From NCBI GenBank assembly GCA_030248065.1, contig JASAMV010001328.1, forward strand, positions 62,001 to 126,000: a stretch of 64,000 nt of DNA. Direction: 5' to 3'. This DNA is from Rhynchonema sp. JSB1_4. Lineage: Eukaryota; Nematoda; Chromadorea; Monhysterida; Xyalidae. Below, piece by piece: positions 12,624 to 23,707 of the stretch. Under the pieces are notes generated by a model that saw only the letters and a program-made list of their open reading frames with translations, was not told where the DNA came from and did no database searches. The translations under genes were made by a program, and so were the position numbers. Position 1 is the stretch's first letter, and every line of letters starts with the position of its first letter.

Positions 12624-15600
12624 TCACACACAATCCGGCCAGCAATCGCCAATGTCCGGTTCCTGAAAATGCGTGGCCATCTTAGCGAACAGCCAGTGAA
12701 CGAAACTCTCCTGATTCGCTCGTGTTCGCTCTTCGTGTGCAACGACCAATCGTAGGAATTCACAATTCACGGAGTGACCAAAGCGATAGTCCCACGATCG
12801 ACGCAACTCCGGGTCACATTGGTCACCCCGCGGCGATTTCTGGAATGATGCAACTGGATTATCTTTAAGTTCATGTTTATGTTCACGTCTTGTCATGGTT
12901 TATATTCATGTACATCACTGTTCATTTTCATGCTTCTCATGATTTATGTTCATGTGTGTCATAGTTTATGTTCGTGTTTGTCATTGTTCTAAACATGTAT
13001 TTCACTGTTTACATTCATATTATCAGTACTCATGTTCATGTTTGTCGCTGTTTAAAAAGTTCATGTTTATCTCTGTTCATTCTCATGGTTTGTGTTCATC
13101 TTTGTCACTATTTGTATTTTGGTTTTGTCCATATTCGTATTAATCACTGTTTATGTTCATGTTTATCGTTGCTCATGTTCATGTCTGTCTTTGTTTACGT
13201 TCACGTATATCACTGTTCATGTTCTTGCTCTTGTTTATACCTTTGTTTCACCAACAAGTCGCCGTGGCTTTGGGGTCCTGTGTCATACGTATCCAACGCA
13301 CAACCCCTGGGCATGATAACAGGATGGTTAATAGTTCCCTGAACTCTTCACTCAGTTGATCAAACCCGCTGAAATTCATAGGTGATATAATTTGGGTGCA
13401 TCGCAAACCATAAACAGAAATAAACAATATCACCACTCACAGCCAACGTCCATTGCGCGTAGTCGAATTGCACCAGTTTCCAGCCGTGTTGCATGAACAT
13501 TTCCGGGCACCACAGATCCCGAGTCACGAAACGGTCTATGACCCAGGCGTGACCACGACGTAAGATCTGATACCATGCTTGGAACACTCGAGTTTCCACT
13601 TTTCTTTTTTATGTGAAAAAAAACTTATCACACCTTGATATGTGGCCATTTTCGTCGGGCGCCGATGCCCGTTTTGCAGCACGCTGAGTATTTGAAATAT
13701 TTGGCCCAACTGGTCGTTTCGTACCTGGGTAACAAACAAACAACTACTTATACGCTGGTCAAAGTTAATGGTGTCGGCAGCCACAATACCAATACAACTC
13801 TGCTGTCACCTCCTTTTGGTGCACGTGTGGCTATTGTGTGCTGGGCACTGACGATGCCCTGATGCACACCTAGGACCAAACACTGCTGCAGAATTCAAGA
13901 CATGCCACCCATGGGCATAATGAAAGCCATACAATCGGCTGTAAACTAGATTAGGCACACCAAAAGCATGATCATGAAGCCAATATGATCAAAACCAACC
14001 ACAATTTCTCACACAACTTGATCCGGTCTCGAGCACCAGGCACCAATGTTTTCAACAGTATCTGCTGCAACGCTCCATTATCCCACGAATGAGCTGCAGT
14101 GTTTGGCAACAGAAACTCGTAATTTGCCCATCCCATCAGATAACCGTGGGCGTAGTCAGTGTTCTTGGCCAGGTAGTTACCGGCGGCAACCTGAAATTTG
14201 GGATCATCTACCCGGAAGCCTGATCTTTTCACTGTCCAGAAACCCTGTTGTGCTTTGGCCGCTCCCATGTCATGACGCACTTGGTGATCGAATCGAATGT
14301 CGAATATCGGATCTCATTGAAGGAAACGGGTCTCTTTGTTATCCTGTCCATAAGTGGTGAGGTTACGGCAAAAATATTCTAGCGATGCTGAAAGTCAGGT
14401 TTACAGAGAACTTTAACTAAATAGCAGATTTATTGCCAAACAAAACAGGTTGGGCACCAGTAATGGTTGAAAAACACACCCATTATGGTTCCACTTTCAT
14501 AGAGGGTCACTGCTAGGCAGAGCGCCTTTGAAATGTCAATAACCTTACCAACCTCCCAGGCATAGAAACGTTCATAGTGCACGATGTCAACGTCTTCGTC
14601 CAAATAGTCCTGAATGCATTTATTCGGATTGACCACGCCCGTATCAGCGTCTAGAATCAGCCACCAATGCAGATCAGGGTTGGCGCGCATGTACGAAACG
14701 ACTTTGCAGTGTTTGCGGAATAGAATCTGAAATAATAAAACGAAATCAAGCTTGGTGACTTCACGGTCTTGGTCAAGTCACGTGATGACCTTTTTTATCT
14801 CCGATGTCACTAATTTCGACCAGCGCATAATAAACTCATTCCAATGTCACAGTGCACGCAAACCACGATCAAAATAAGACATCTTTGCAGCAACCTGATC
14901 GTATTTGAGGCAATCCCTTTCGAATTCAGGGTACCGCATTGAGTCATGATCGGCCATTATCATCGTATAATTCATGCGCCTTGCGTAACATCGTAGTGTG
15001 TTCAGTGACAAGGTGTACAAGTGACCTGATCTTCCACGGAAATGCGTAACTTTAATTTAAACTGGTTAAAGTTCAGCAAAGTAAAGCAGCAGCCGCCCAA
15101 CCTTCAGTGGAATTATCCCTGACATAGATAAAGATCACAACGTGATGATTCGGTGTTGTGGTGCCACAAGGCAGCTGTCCTCCACCGCGTTGACCGTTGT
15201 TCATGCCCAAATACGTGCTGTTGGCGTGATGGTCGTCGTGCTGGTCAATTCTGGGTGGAAGAATTCCGGACTTAATATTACCTTACATTTACGACACGGT
15301 AACATCTGAACTGCGAATACTGTTGAAGGTCATGCACAGGTGAAACTTAACTCGGCTTGCCATCTTGACATGCACGCGATTAACGCACTAATACACAGAA
15401 TGGTGAGTCACTTGATGGAGAAAAATCCCATCAAACAAACCTGTCATCGACGAAAGTTCGAAGTTCGGCCACCAAGTCTCTGGGGGCGTAATTGGCGAAA
15501 TGATGTTTCACATAGAGTCTGATGGACAGGGCAACGGTGAGCGTGATTAGGCCGATTCGGGCATAGAATCGACGACGGTACTTGGCTCGTTTGATCAGTT

Positions 15601-15661
15601 TGCCGATTGCCGCACAAGAGCTTTGCGTTCCGTTGGTATAAATTGTCATTTTCAGGTGCAA
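12624..15661 (-). CDS. DUF273 nematode glycosyltransferase-like type II membrane protein
   Basis: Starts at ATG 15661 with a short cytoplasmic segment and signal anchor ([17 protein letters not shown]). Following minus-strand exons match the DUF273 family order: [20 protein letters not shown] (about 15246-15100); [19 protein letters not shown] then [10 protein letters not shown] (about 15000-14883); [11 protein letters not shown], then [18 protein letters not shown] with the DAD metal site, then [13 protein letters not shown] (about 14727-14480); [20 protein letters not shown], then NYEFLLPN and [12 protein letters not shown] (about 14270-13990); [20 protein letters not shown] then QHGWKL (about 13600-13440); and a final exon ending CWPDCV-stop at 12624. 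The family is found mainly in nematodes and is thought to be glycosyltransferases of the Golgi, but the substrate is not known. The last intron contains a long simple-sequence tract. Confidence 0.85.
12887..13245. repeat. intronic TTCATGTTTGTCACTG-type minisatellite
   Basis: About 350 bases of imperfect tandem units of 18 to 27 bases built from TTCATGTTT, TCACTG and TTTATG. It lies in the last intron of the DUF273 gene. It generates several overlapping open frames rich in Val, Cys and His that I regard as artefacts. Confidence 0.75.
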
Positions 15662-15723
15662 TTTAGATTTTGCGAAGTATATTCTGCGGTTTTATTCGAA
15701 TAATAACAATCCAGCGTGAAACA

Positions 15724-18700
15724 TCACGAAACGGGGTTCACTTTTTGTTCCGCACGCTCAATTCTCTCCTCAACCCTTTCGTACCAAAGACCCAAATATT
15801 TCATAATCATAATTTTCAATTTATTCATCGCCAAATGCGTTGCGTGGAAGGCGATTGGGGAGAATTTTCGGCCGCTTTTCTGTCGAAATTCGCATTTTCG
15901 TTCGCCCACCCACGGCGCCATCGGACATTGCACATCGTAGCCACACGCAAAGACGGTCGGGTCGGCAAAGGCTGCAATCAGATGCAGTCCATCTTGCTTA
16001 TAGTGACATGTACTGAACCCGGCATTTTTGGTCAGGGAAAAATATTCTATGACAAACAGGACTTCATTATACATATACAGTACATAAGAGGAGGGTCATT
16101 AAAAGAGGGCATACTGCATGGTGCATTGTGAAACGTTTTGGGTACCAAGCTGCTGGATCAGTTTGATCTTGCCTTGCTTGGTTCGCGCGACCTTTTGTGG
16201 GTCTTTCTCAATATTTGATGGTACTACTAATTTTGGCCAGACCTGATGTGCCGGCTCTCGTGTTTTGTTGGATTTTGGGCTAAAAGAGGTCATTTTATGC
16301 ATTTGTCTACGACCATGCCACCCTGAATGCAATATATCCCGTCCGATCTGGCAAGTTAGTCAGTGTCGGCCTGGTTAGTGCTTGAATCGGAGACGGCCTG
16401 GGATGTCGCAGGCAGTTTTGGTCCCGTTTTGTTTCATACTCATGTTAAAATTTTCAAAAATTGGCGCAAAACGAATTAAGGTCAACTCACTGTGAAAATC
16501 AGATTCGTAGTCAGATATATTTGATGGGTGCTCAAGTTCGATATTCTCAGATTTTTTCAAATATTGCGCCACGGCCCAATTTATCAGTGATTGATCTCGT
16601 TTTTCATTGAACGAGGCATTTTTGTAGTGCCCGGCTGCCGTTTTGAAGAGAGTTTTCGTCCAATTGGTTGCTCGTACAATGTAGAGGCCACCGTTTATCT
16701 GAAAAATGTTCCAAAAAGTAGTCATGGTCGTCAATAAAAAGATAAGAAACGCATGGAGTACCTCTTTGTTGTTGCTGTCAATTGTCATGTACGCCGACAA
16801 TTTCGGCTTCGATTCAAAGATGGCGGCAACATGTTCGTGAAACCTGTGATTAATAAATTGCTGTTTTTGTACATTTTGTGAATTTCGGCGAAATTGAAAT
16901 CGTTATTAAAATATATGTAGCTCACCGATCATTGATGAAGACCACGTCCAAGTCAGTGAACACGATTTTCAGGTCTCGTATGCTGCCCCCGGGTTGGCAA
17001 ATCGGATTTTGTGACGATTCGGTGAAGGCGCAGACAGTCTTGTGAAATCCTCCCTCGTTCTTGATTATGCTCTCTGCAACACGGGCAGAACATTGGTCTT
17101 CTTCTGCGTGATCTGATTTTTGGAGCATTTTCAATATGCTTTCTGAAGCATCCAATGCTTCCCGCAATGTGCAGCGCCACATATGCGCGCAGGTACTATC
17201 TGATGTTTCAAGTGGCGTCTGAACTGGAAGTCAAACAATCTTGAAGTTCTTGCTGTTGATTATCCGAGGTCAAAGTGTACACAACTACACGACTGACATG
17301 CATTGGAGGAACTTGACGTTAACAGGTTTCCGCATGCATGCATAACGCAGTACCAGCGTTACGTTACTTTACTTCTCTAGTATTATTGCACTACCTCGCT
17401 TGTGGTCAGCTTCGCTAGAGTACACAGAACTGCAGCACAAAATCAACAGCGTGTGGCGGAAATACCAGCCCATGCCCACTACCACACCGCAGCATTGTAC
17501 AGTATACATAGGTAGATTTCATAACGCACGCACGCACGCCTCGTTCACTAATTAATTGAGTGTGCACTATTCTTGCTGTAATACCAAATTTTGCATCGTA
17601 ACACCTTGTTCACCCTCCCAAAATTACCGCCTCCATTGACCTTGATAACTCAGGCAATTTCAACCACAAGAATTCCCCCATATTTGTATACGTATACTCA
17701 CCAATTATGTCCCAGTAGATCTTGAGTCGCATGGCAGTGTAGTAGACGTAATCAGCACCGAAGAAGTTCGCATTGATTCGGGGTCGTGTCTGGCGGGCTG
17801 GTGGCGTCAGAAGTTCTTCAAGTGGTGCACCTTGTTCAGCGTACACCTTGACCAAATGGAGTATTCGCTCTAGTATATTGTGCTCGACGTTTTCGAGTGG
17901 CACCTAAGGACATCGTCAAATCGACATCTATGCACCCCGTATCACATTTCAAGGCCCGATGCGACTACCCTTATGGTACATCAGGACAATGACAGGTCCT
18001 GTTTCGACCCGATTTTGCCACGGAGTTGGAACACTAGTCGACTAGCGCAAACACTGGTCTAGTGTTGCCAAAAATAGAGCTTCCATCTATCGTAAAATAC
18101 GGCTGCCCCAAGAACTGCTTTTGTTCTGCCATATGTACGTGGTGAAACCGTTTCAAATTTGACCACGTGTCTTAGGCTTAGGCATCGCTCATCGTCCGGA
18201 ATTCAAGTCAGAAAATAATCGGAGGTCATCTCTGATTAGAAGGGCCAAAGTTGATCAGACATATTCAGTTGCATGCAGATTCCGACGTATTGCAGACTCG
18301 TTAACGCATCTCGTCGGGTTTCGTCGTCAACACAATACTGTGCATATTTCTGGCGCTCACGTAGTATTGGTATGACCACACGAGATCCGACGATATGAGT
18401 AGCCAAGATTGCCGTAGCATGTTCAGACACGATGCGTTCCACAGGACTCAGTCACAAGATCAAGAACTGTACGAAAGTTTGATTGACAACGTATTACTGG
18501 CGAAAGCTGCGAAAAAACGGATACCTACTTTGTCAAATTATGTCGTCAAATAAAGTCGTCGAACACATGAGCCCCAAATGAGCTTGAAAATAACACATTT
18601 GTGATTTGACGACAAACTGTGACGACATGATTTGACGACATTACAATAAGCCGAAAAACAAAAAGCAACCGTACCCAGTCAAGTGGAGCTTTATACACTC

Positions 18701-19410
18701 GTTTTTGCAAGAGCAGCGGCGTCTCAGTGTTTTTCGCCACTAAGACAAACTTCTTCAGAACAGGATCCGTCATCAGAACCTCTTTAGCGTCGCTGAACAA
18801 AAAAGAATACCATGATTTTTCAAGACGACACAACCAAAACGAAAAAAGTGTTGGTAATACAACCTGTACACTCCACCATTCAGACAGATGACCAGAAAGC
18901 TGCGATAATTGTTTTTGAGCAAAAAGTAGGCGAAATTGACCAAAAGTGCCGAGTCCAAGCTGTCTATAACGCTGACAAAGATGAAAGGATGATCGACACC
19001 CAGAACTTGGCCAAATGATTGCGCGATGCTGAAAACGATGGTGACTTGAAGCAAATACTGAAGTTATGGGAAGTATGTACCTACGTACCTATAAGTATGG
19101 CTGTTTTGGGGAACAATGACTTTTTTGAAAAATAGTAACGTGCAAATAAAATTAAAATTAAGCATTCCGTTTGAGGAATGTCATCAAGGATCACCATGAG
19201 CATGGCAATGACGATAATGACAATGTGTCCGATTTTTTTTGCAGAACTCAATCGTAGGAGGGGTTGCACTTCGCGGTGATCTTGAAAACTTGTAATGATT
19301 GTGCTGAAAGCCTGACCAACGAACTCTGTCACATGTTCATCTTCAAGCCAGTAGTAGTCTATCGTGCTCATCACGCCCCACTCACTGTAACGAGTGTTGG
19401 GGAATGTCAC
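15724..19410 (-). CDS. PF03407-like nucleotide-sugar transferase A (type II membrane)
   Basis: Minus-strand exons parallel gene B at 20335-23187. N-terminal exon: membrane anchor GHIVIIVIAMLMVIL (about 19371-19085). Next FGQVLGVDHPFIFVSVIDSL then LVICLNGGVYR (about 19020-18862), AKEVLMTDPVLKKFVLVA then RVYKAPLDW (about 18795-18672), FGADYVYYTAMRLKIYWDII (about 17902-17697), LKIVFTDLDVVFINDR with a DLD metal motif (about 17200-16924), LSAYMTIDSNNKE (about 16860-16760), INGGLYIVRATNWTKTLF then DQSLINWAVAQYL (about 16698-16379), and a last exon with VFACGYDVQC and IAFHATHL, stop at 15724. The 'D.D, GG.YI.R, DQ..N' pattern fits nucleotide-diphospho-sugar transferases, probably Golgi-resident. The exon at about 16133-16250 is possible but unproven. 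The stop codon lies inside a copy of the TGAAACATCA word (15717-15726). Confidence 0.7.
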
Positions 19411-20334
19411 CAGCCTGTAAACAAATATTGCTATTATGCTGCGTGGCTCAGTTGGTTAAACGTTGTCAGCATGGTGTGGTGAAAGCAGTGATTAGCGAGT
19501 TCGAAGCCCATATCATAACCAGACCAACCATGTAAAACGCAACATGTACAAACACAAGAAATTCAGGTAAACGCTGTAGTCATATGGCTCGCGTTGTGTT
19601 GCGTGATGTTTCAACCTGCTTGTGCGTTGCATCTGTAAGTTTCAATGACTCTTACATTCTTGCAAAGAACTTGAAACTTGGGAAATGGAGGGCCCCTTTC
19701 AGTATATTTTCTAACGCTGTTTCAGACGTCTTCCTGATACAAAGTCCACGTGGTCTTCTGCATAAAAACCAAGGTCAAATCCAAATGACTGAGTGCCCAA
19801 CTGTACCGAAAACCAATTAATTAGTACAAAAGCTACAACACTTACTTCTTCTTCCTCCCTCATTCTCTGTGCGTTGTTGTTGGCAAGAGATGTCTTTGTG
19901 GCAAGAGCCACTTTGCCTCAAATACTGTGCATAAAAACGCTCCTATTGGTAGATTGGCGGCCAGCCGTTTGCAATAATACGCACATTTCATTACGCACAC
20001 AGGCACAACACAAAGCGCATTAACCAATTAACCGTCGTGTGTAACCAAGGTCTCTTCTAGACACCACTTTGTCTTACGAAAGTGCAGCACTTTGTGGATT
20101 TTGCATATTGCGAGAACGTGGCACGTCAGGTATGTTATTGAAAACCAACAATATGAGTGTGGGGGAGGTAAATTTCGTCCATCGCATGTGAAGTGTCATT
20201 AACGCACAAGTGGTCAAAATTATGCAACAATGCACACATGATGCGTGAAAATCTTGACGACTAGACCAGGAAGGAGGAATGCAACATCAAGCTTGAGCCT
20301 CTGAAACATTCAATAAGTCAATACGATAATCAGA
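19411..20334. other. intergenic between transferase A and B
   Basis: No coding exon that I can support. It contains one exact TGATGTTTCA (19604-19613) and a tRNA-like stretch near 19437-19510 that does not fold convincingly. The upstream side should hold the promoter of gene A. Confidence 0.4.
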
Positions 20335-23187
20335 TCACAAAATCTGATCAGTCTGTTCGATCGATAACAATTTCTTGTCAGCAAGTGTACGCCCAATCAC
20401 TGACGGATGCCAGAATCCCAATCGTTTCAACATTTTGATTTTATTCGCGTTGCCCATCACATGAGTGGCGTGAAACATCAAAGGCAGCCGGCCACTCAAT
20501 TGTTCCTGTTGTATCAGCCAACATTTGCCGCGCAAACATTTGATGTCCCAACCGCAGGCGAATTCGGTTGTGTTCGCCACGGCTGAAACATCAAGTTGAT
20601 TAGAACGGGTTGGAAAACAAACTTTTTTCGGTCATTCAAACATCGCGCACTAATTTCCCTCGTTGCAGAAGCACAGGCACTTGAAAATTGGGCGAAGAAA
20701 ACGGATCTGAGTTTGCAACATTAAGCGTTAGAAAACACGGCTGTCTGTTATCATGCTCATCGACGGTACATACGTATACAATGCGCCGGTCCGGCTCGAA
20801 ATATTTATTATCACAAACATCTAAAAATTGAATTATTTAAGAAAACGCACCATAATGAACTTCGCCCTGATCCGTGATGATCGTGCTTTCCAGCTGCCGT
20901 TGTCTTTGTATTTCGCTTTGTCGTTTGTGTCGAACCCTGAAATACAGGATAATTTTCCCACTTTTATCAAACTTTATAGTTTTTAACTCGCGATCACGTG
21001 CGTTGCACGGCACCTGTTCATCTGATGTTTCATGAGTGCGTAGTTGAGCAGCGATTGATCACGTTGACCGGCCGCGCCCTGGTCAGCGAACAGGCGCAGA
21101 CTTCGGTCGAATAGCTGACTAGTGAACTGGCAAGGACGACAAATGTAGAAGCCGCCGTTGATCTGAACGAAACTTTAGGGATATAAAATGAGAATGCTGA
21201 GAGCAATATTAGAACTTGGTATTGGTCGCACAATGACTTTATAAGAGTTGGTCAAATTTTTTTCCTGAATCGTAAAGAGGGAAAGTGACGGGGCAGTGAC
21301 GTTGCGCTGCGCGATCGCACACAAAACATGCCGTCACCAAAATGTTTCAGACCCGCAGCAACGTGGGTGCTCTGCTGGATTATTTTCAGGTGAAAATGTT
21401 TTGTGAGAATCACAAATAGCACAGTGGTTAAGAGTGATGAACATGAAAATCAGGATTCATTTGATGAATTCTTATGGTCATTTTGGGCGACCAATATCAC
21501 ACACGCCCAACATTTCAAATTGAAAAAAGGCTAACACAAAAGTTGACATAAGCTCCAACGAGACCGCTGATGTTTCATTCAGTTTATGTTTCGTTGAACC
21601 TTTACTGCTATTTTGTATTGATCGGTTATTGGAAAGCAAACTTTATTGCCGCTGATAAATCCGGTGAAGCTTTTACTTTTCACAAGAAACATTTTCCAAT
21701 CCAGAACTGTGGGATGAACGTGAATCGTTTGATTTGCATTGCACTAACCTCTTTTGTATTGCTGTCCGCCGACAAATACATTGACAATCTGTGATTCTCC
21801 GTGAACTGCGCTTCGACATGTGTGTGGAAATCGGGCTGAAATCTTGCACAGTCAGAGAAACAAGACTTCATGAAGAATAACAAGGTGTTTCTAACCTGCA
21901 AAATAACGACGTCGGTATCTGAGAAGACAATTTTCAGCTTTCTCACCCCGCCACTCTTCAGGCGACACAAATATCGCGATGGAAAGTGCGTACAGATTTC
22001 AGAACGCCACTGTCGGCTGTCCGTGAAGAGGCTTTCTGAAACTTTCACCAGGTTTGCTTCTGTTGATTTTCATTTTACGGACAAGAAGAATGAATAATGA
22101 GGGCAGCTTGCGATTTGCCTATTTTTAAGCATGCTGTGATACATGTATCTGCGCTCTAGCACAAACACAGGACAACAAATAACAAGATCAGACTGGCCCT
22201 GCCTTGATCAAGCGACGTTTTTGAATCTTTTATTTGAATTCTTTCCATTGAATTCTACCAATTGTGCTAGATCGACATGAAAGTTTGCAAAGAAGCACTC
22301 ACTTATCAAATCCCGGTAGACTTTCATTCGATGCGCGGTGTAGTAGATGTAGTCCAACTTGAGAAAGTTTGACTGTTCGGTTTTGTTGTCGGACAGAATC
22401 CATGAGTCGGGTGCCAGCACAACATGATGTTTCAAGGTGATATGATTGTGAACGGACTGGTTGATTAGCAGGCGATTGAAGTCGTGGTTGAGGGCGCGAT
22501 GCGAATCACTGCAATCGATAAAAGATTGCATAAATCATGTACATCTAATCCATGGTGTAACGCGTTCCTAACTGATTGCTTGTGCATACAACCACACATT
22601 TTGACCCGCAGCAGTATCGTTTTGGAAGAATTGTGCTGAAATGCAGTCTCTATGTTTTTCATCCCCAGTCAACACCATACGCGTCTGTTCAAAACATGCG
22701 TGTGTTGTTCAGGTAATCCAACGAGGTCCTGGGTCCCATTAACCAACCCTTAGCTTCGATTCCGTAATTTTGTTACTGTAACAAAAACTCACAAGTACGC
22801 GCGATGTCCCAGACAAACGACAATAAAACTCGTATAGTTGTTTGTGACCAAGTAATAGACCCAGTTCCGCAGCAAGTCGATATCGACTGCATCAATAATG
22901 GTGATAAACACAAAATTCTGGTTGTTGGATAAAATTCGGCCAAATTGATGGCTAAGTGTTCGCAATTCCTCGAAATCGGAACTCGATTGATTTAAATCGG
23001 CTAACATGACACCGTTATATTGATTTTGAGTCTCCGGATATGTCAAAACGACGCACAAACGACAAACCAGACCCAATATGGCCAATCGGAACACTAGATC
23101 GGCCCGTTTTCGAATGTGCCGTGTGTTTCGAACGATGAGGGCACAAAAGCGATAGCAGGCGGTTCGTCGGAGTCGAAAACGAAGCAT
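20335..23187 (-). CDS. PF03407-like nucleotide-sugar transferase B (type II membrane)
   Basis: Starts at ATG 23187. Exon 1 (to about 22794) has basic residues, an anchor (LVFRLAILGLVCRLCVVLTY) and QNFVFITIIDAVDI then SFIVVCLGHRAY. Later exons: ALNHDFNRLLINQSVHNH, then LKHHVVLAPDSW and DYIYYTAHRMKVYRDLI (22531-22304); WRSEICTHFPSRYLCRLK then LKIVFSDTDVVILQ with a DTD metal motif (about 22046-21897); LSMYLSADSNTKE (about 21843-21752); INGGFYICRPCQFTSQLF then RDQSLLNYALMKHQMNR (21164-21013); VRHKRQSEIQRQRQLEST (20938-20851); and TEFACGWDIKC through LMFHATHVMGNANKIKML, stop at 20335. It is a clear paralogue of gene A with the same exon order, so they arose by tandem duplication. Five copies of the 10-base word lie within it, one of them forming the acceptor of the last exon (TGATGTTTCAG). 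The substrate is unknown. A 273-bp element sits in one intron. Confidence 0.75.
21222..21494. mobile_element. TA-flanked MITE (TTGGTCGC family), copy 1
   Basis: Begins TTGGTCGCACAATGACTTTA and ends TGGTCATTTTGGGCGACCAA, with TA on each side (21220-21221 and 21495-21496). It is inside an intron of transferase B. No coding capacity. Internal words (GTGACGTTGCGCTGCGCGAT, AATGTTTCAGAC) match copy 3 at 33887-34450 in the opposite orientation, which defines the family. The TA duplication suggests mobilisation by a Tc1/mariner-type transposase. Confidence 0.8.
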
Positions 23188-23707
23188 TTTCTCTCAAATC
23201 TTGCGAATAGAATAAAGTCCTTATGCATGTGTAAGTTCTGTACTTATGTATGTTTACCTTGACGGAACACGCTCGCGCGCAACGTCAAACTTCAATTAAC
23301 CAACTGCACAACACACGCAAGTTATTCTGCTCATTTGGCCGCGCTTTCCCACAATCTGCATGATAATGGTCAATATAGTAGTGCGAGCGCGCACATACGG
23401 TTATTCCAGAAATATTACCTAACCAACTATGCGTTCAGCGACTTTGGGATCTTATTCCACTGTGGGTATCGGTTTCGGTTGCGATTTACGGGTGCAATCA
23501 AGCCATGCCCCATTTCCGATATAAATTGTGCGGTCGGTTTTGATTGGTCATGTGGGCGTGCACCAGTTTATCGTCAGTCCGAAAACACAAGATGGGCACG
23601 TAATCCACACAAGACGCTGGCGCTCTGCACTCCTGAAACACCACTGCTTCTGTAAACGCAAAACTCACTCCAATTCTAGACCGTCTGATGTTTCACAGGT
23701 ATACAGT
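23188..23707. other. divergent promoter region between transferase B and the GT92 gene
   Basis: This 520-bp stretch separates two genes transcribed away from each other. It ends with the sequence TGATGTTTCACAG (23686-23698), 12 bases before the GT92 start codon. No coding exon is recognised. Confidence 0.45.

Noticed and set aside
12946..13359. overlapping plus-strand frames rich in Val, Cys and His
   Set aside because: They are produced by an intronic tandem repeat and lack family similarity.
18236..18480. minus-strand frame ending RERQKYAQYC...QLWPF-stop
   Set aside because: It lies inside the inferred transferase A gene but has a stop and no counterpart in gene B. It may be intron, or the end of an unseen gene; not supportable as an exon.
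19437..19512. tRNA-like stretch with TGGCTCAGTTGG and GAGTTCGAAGCC
   Set aside because: The A-box and B-box words are present, but the T-stem bases (GCGAG against CCCAT) and the acceptor ends do not pair. At best it is a decayed tRNA-derived sequence.
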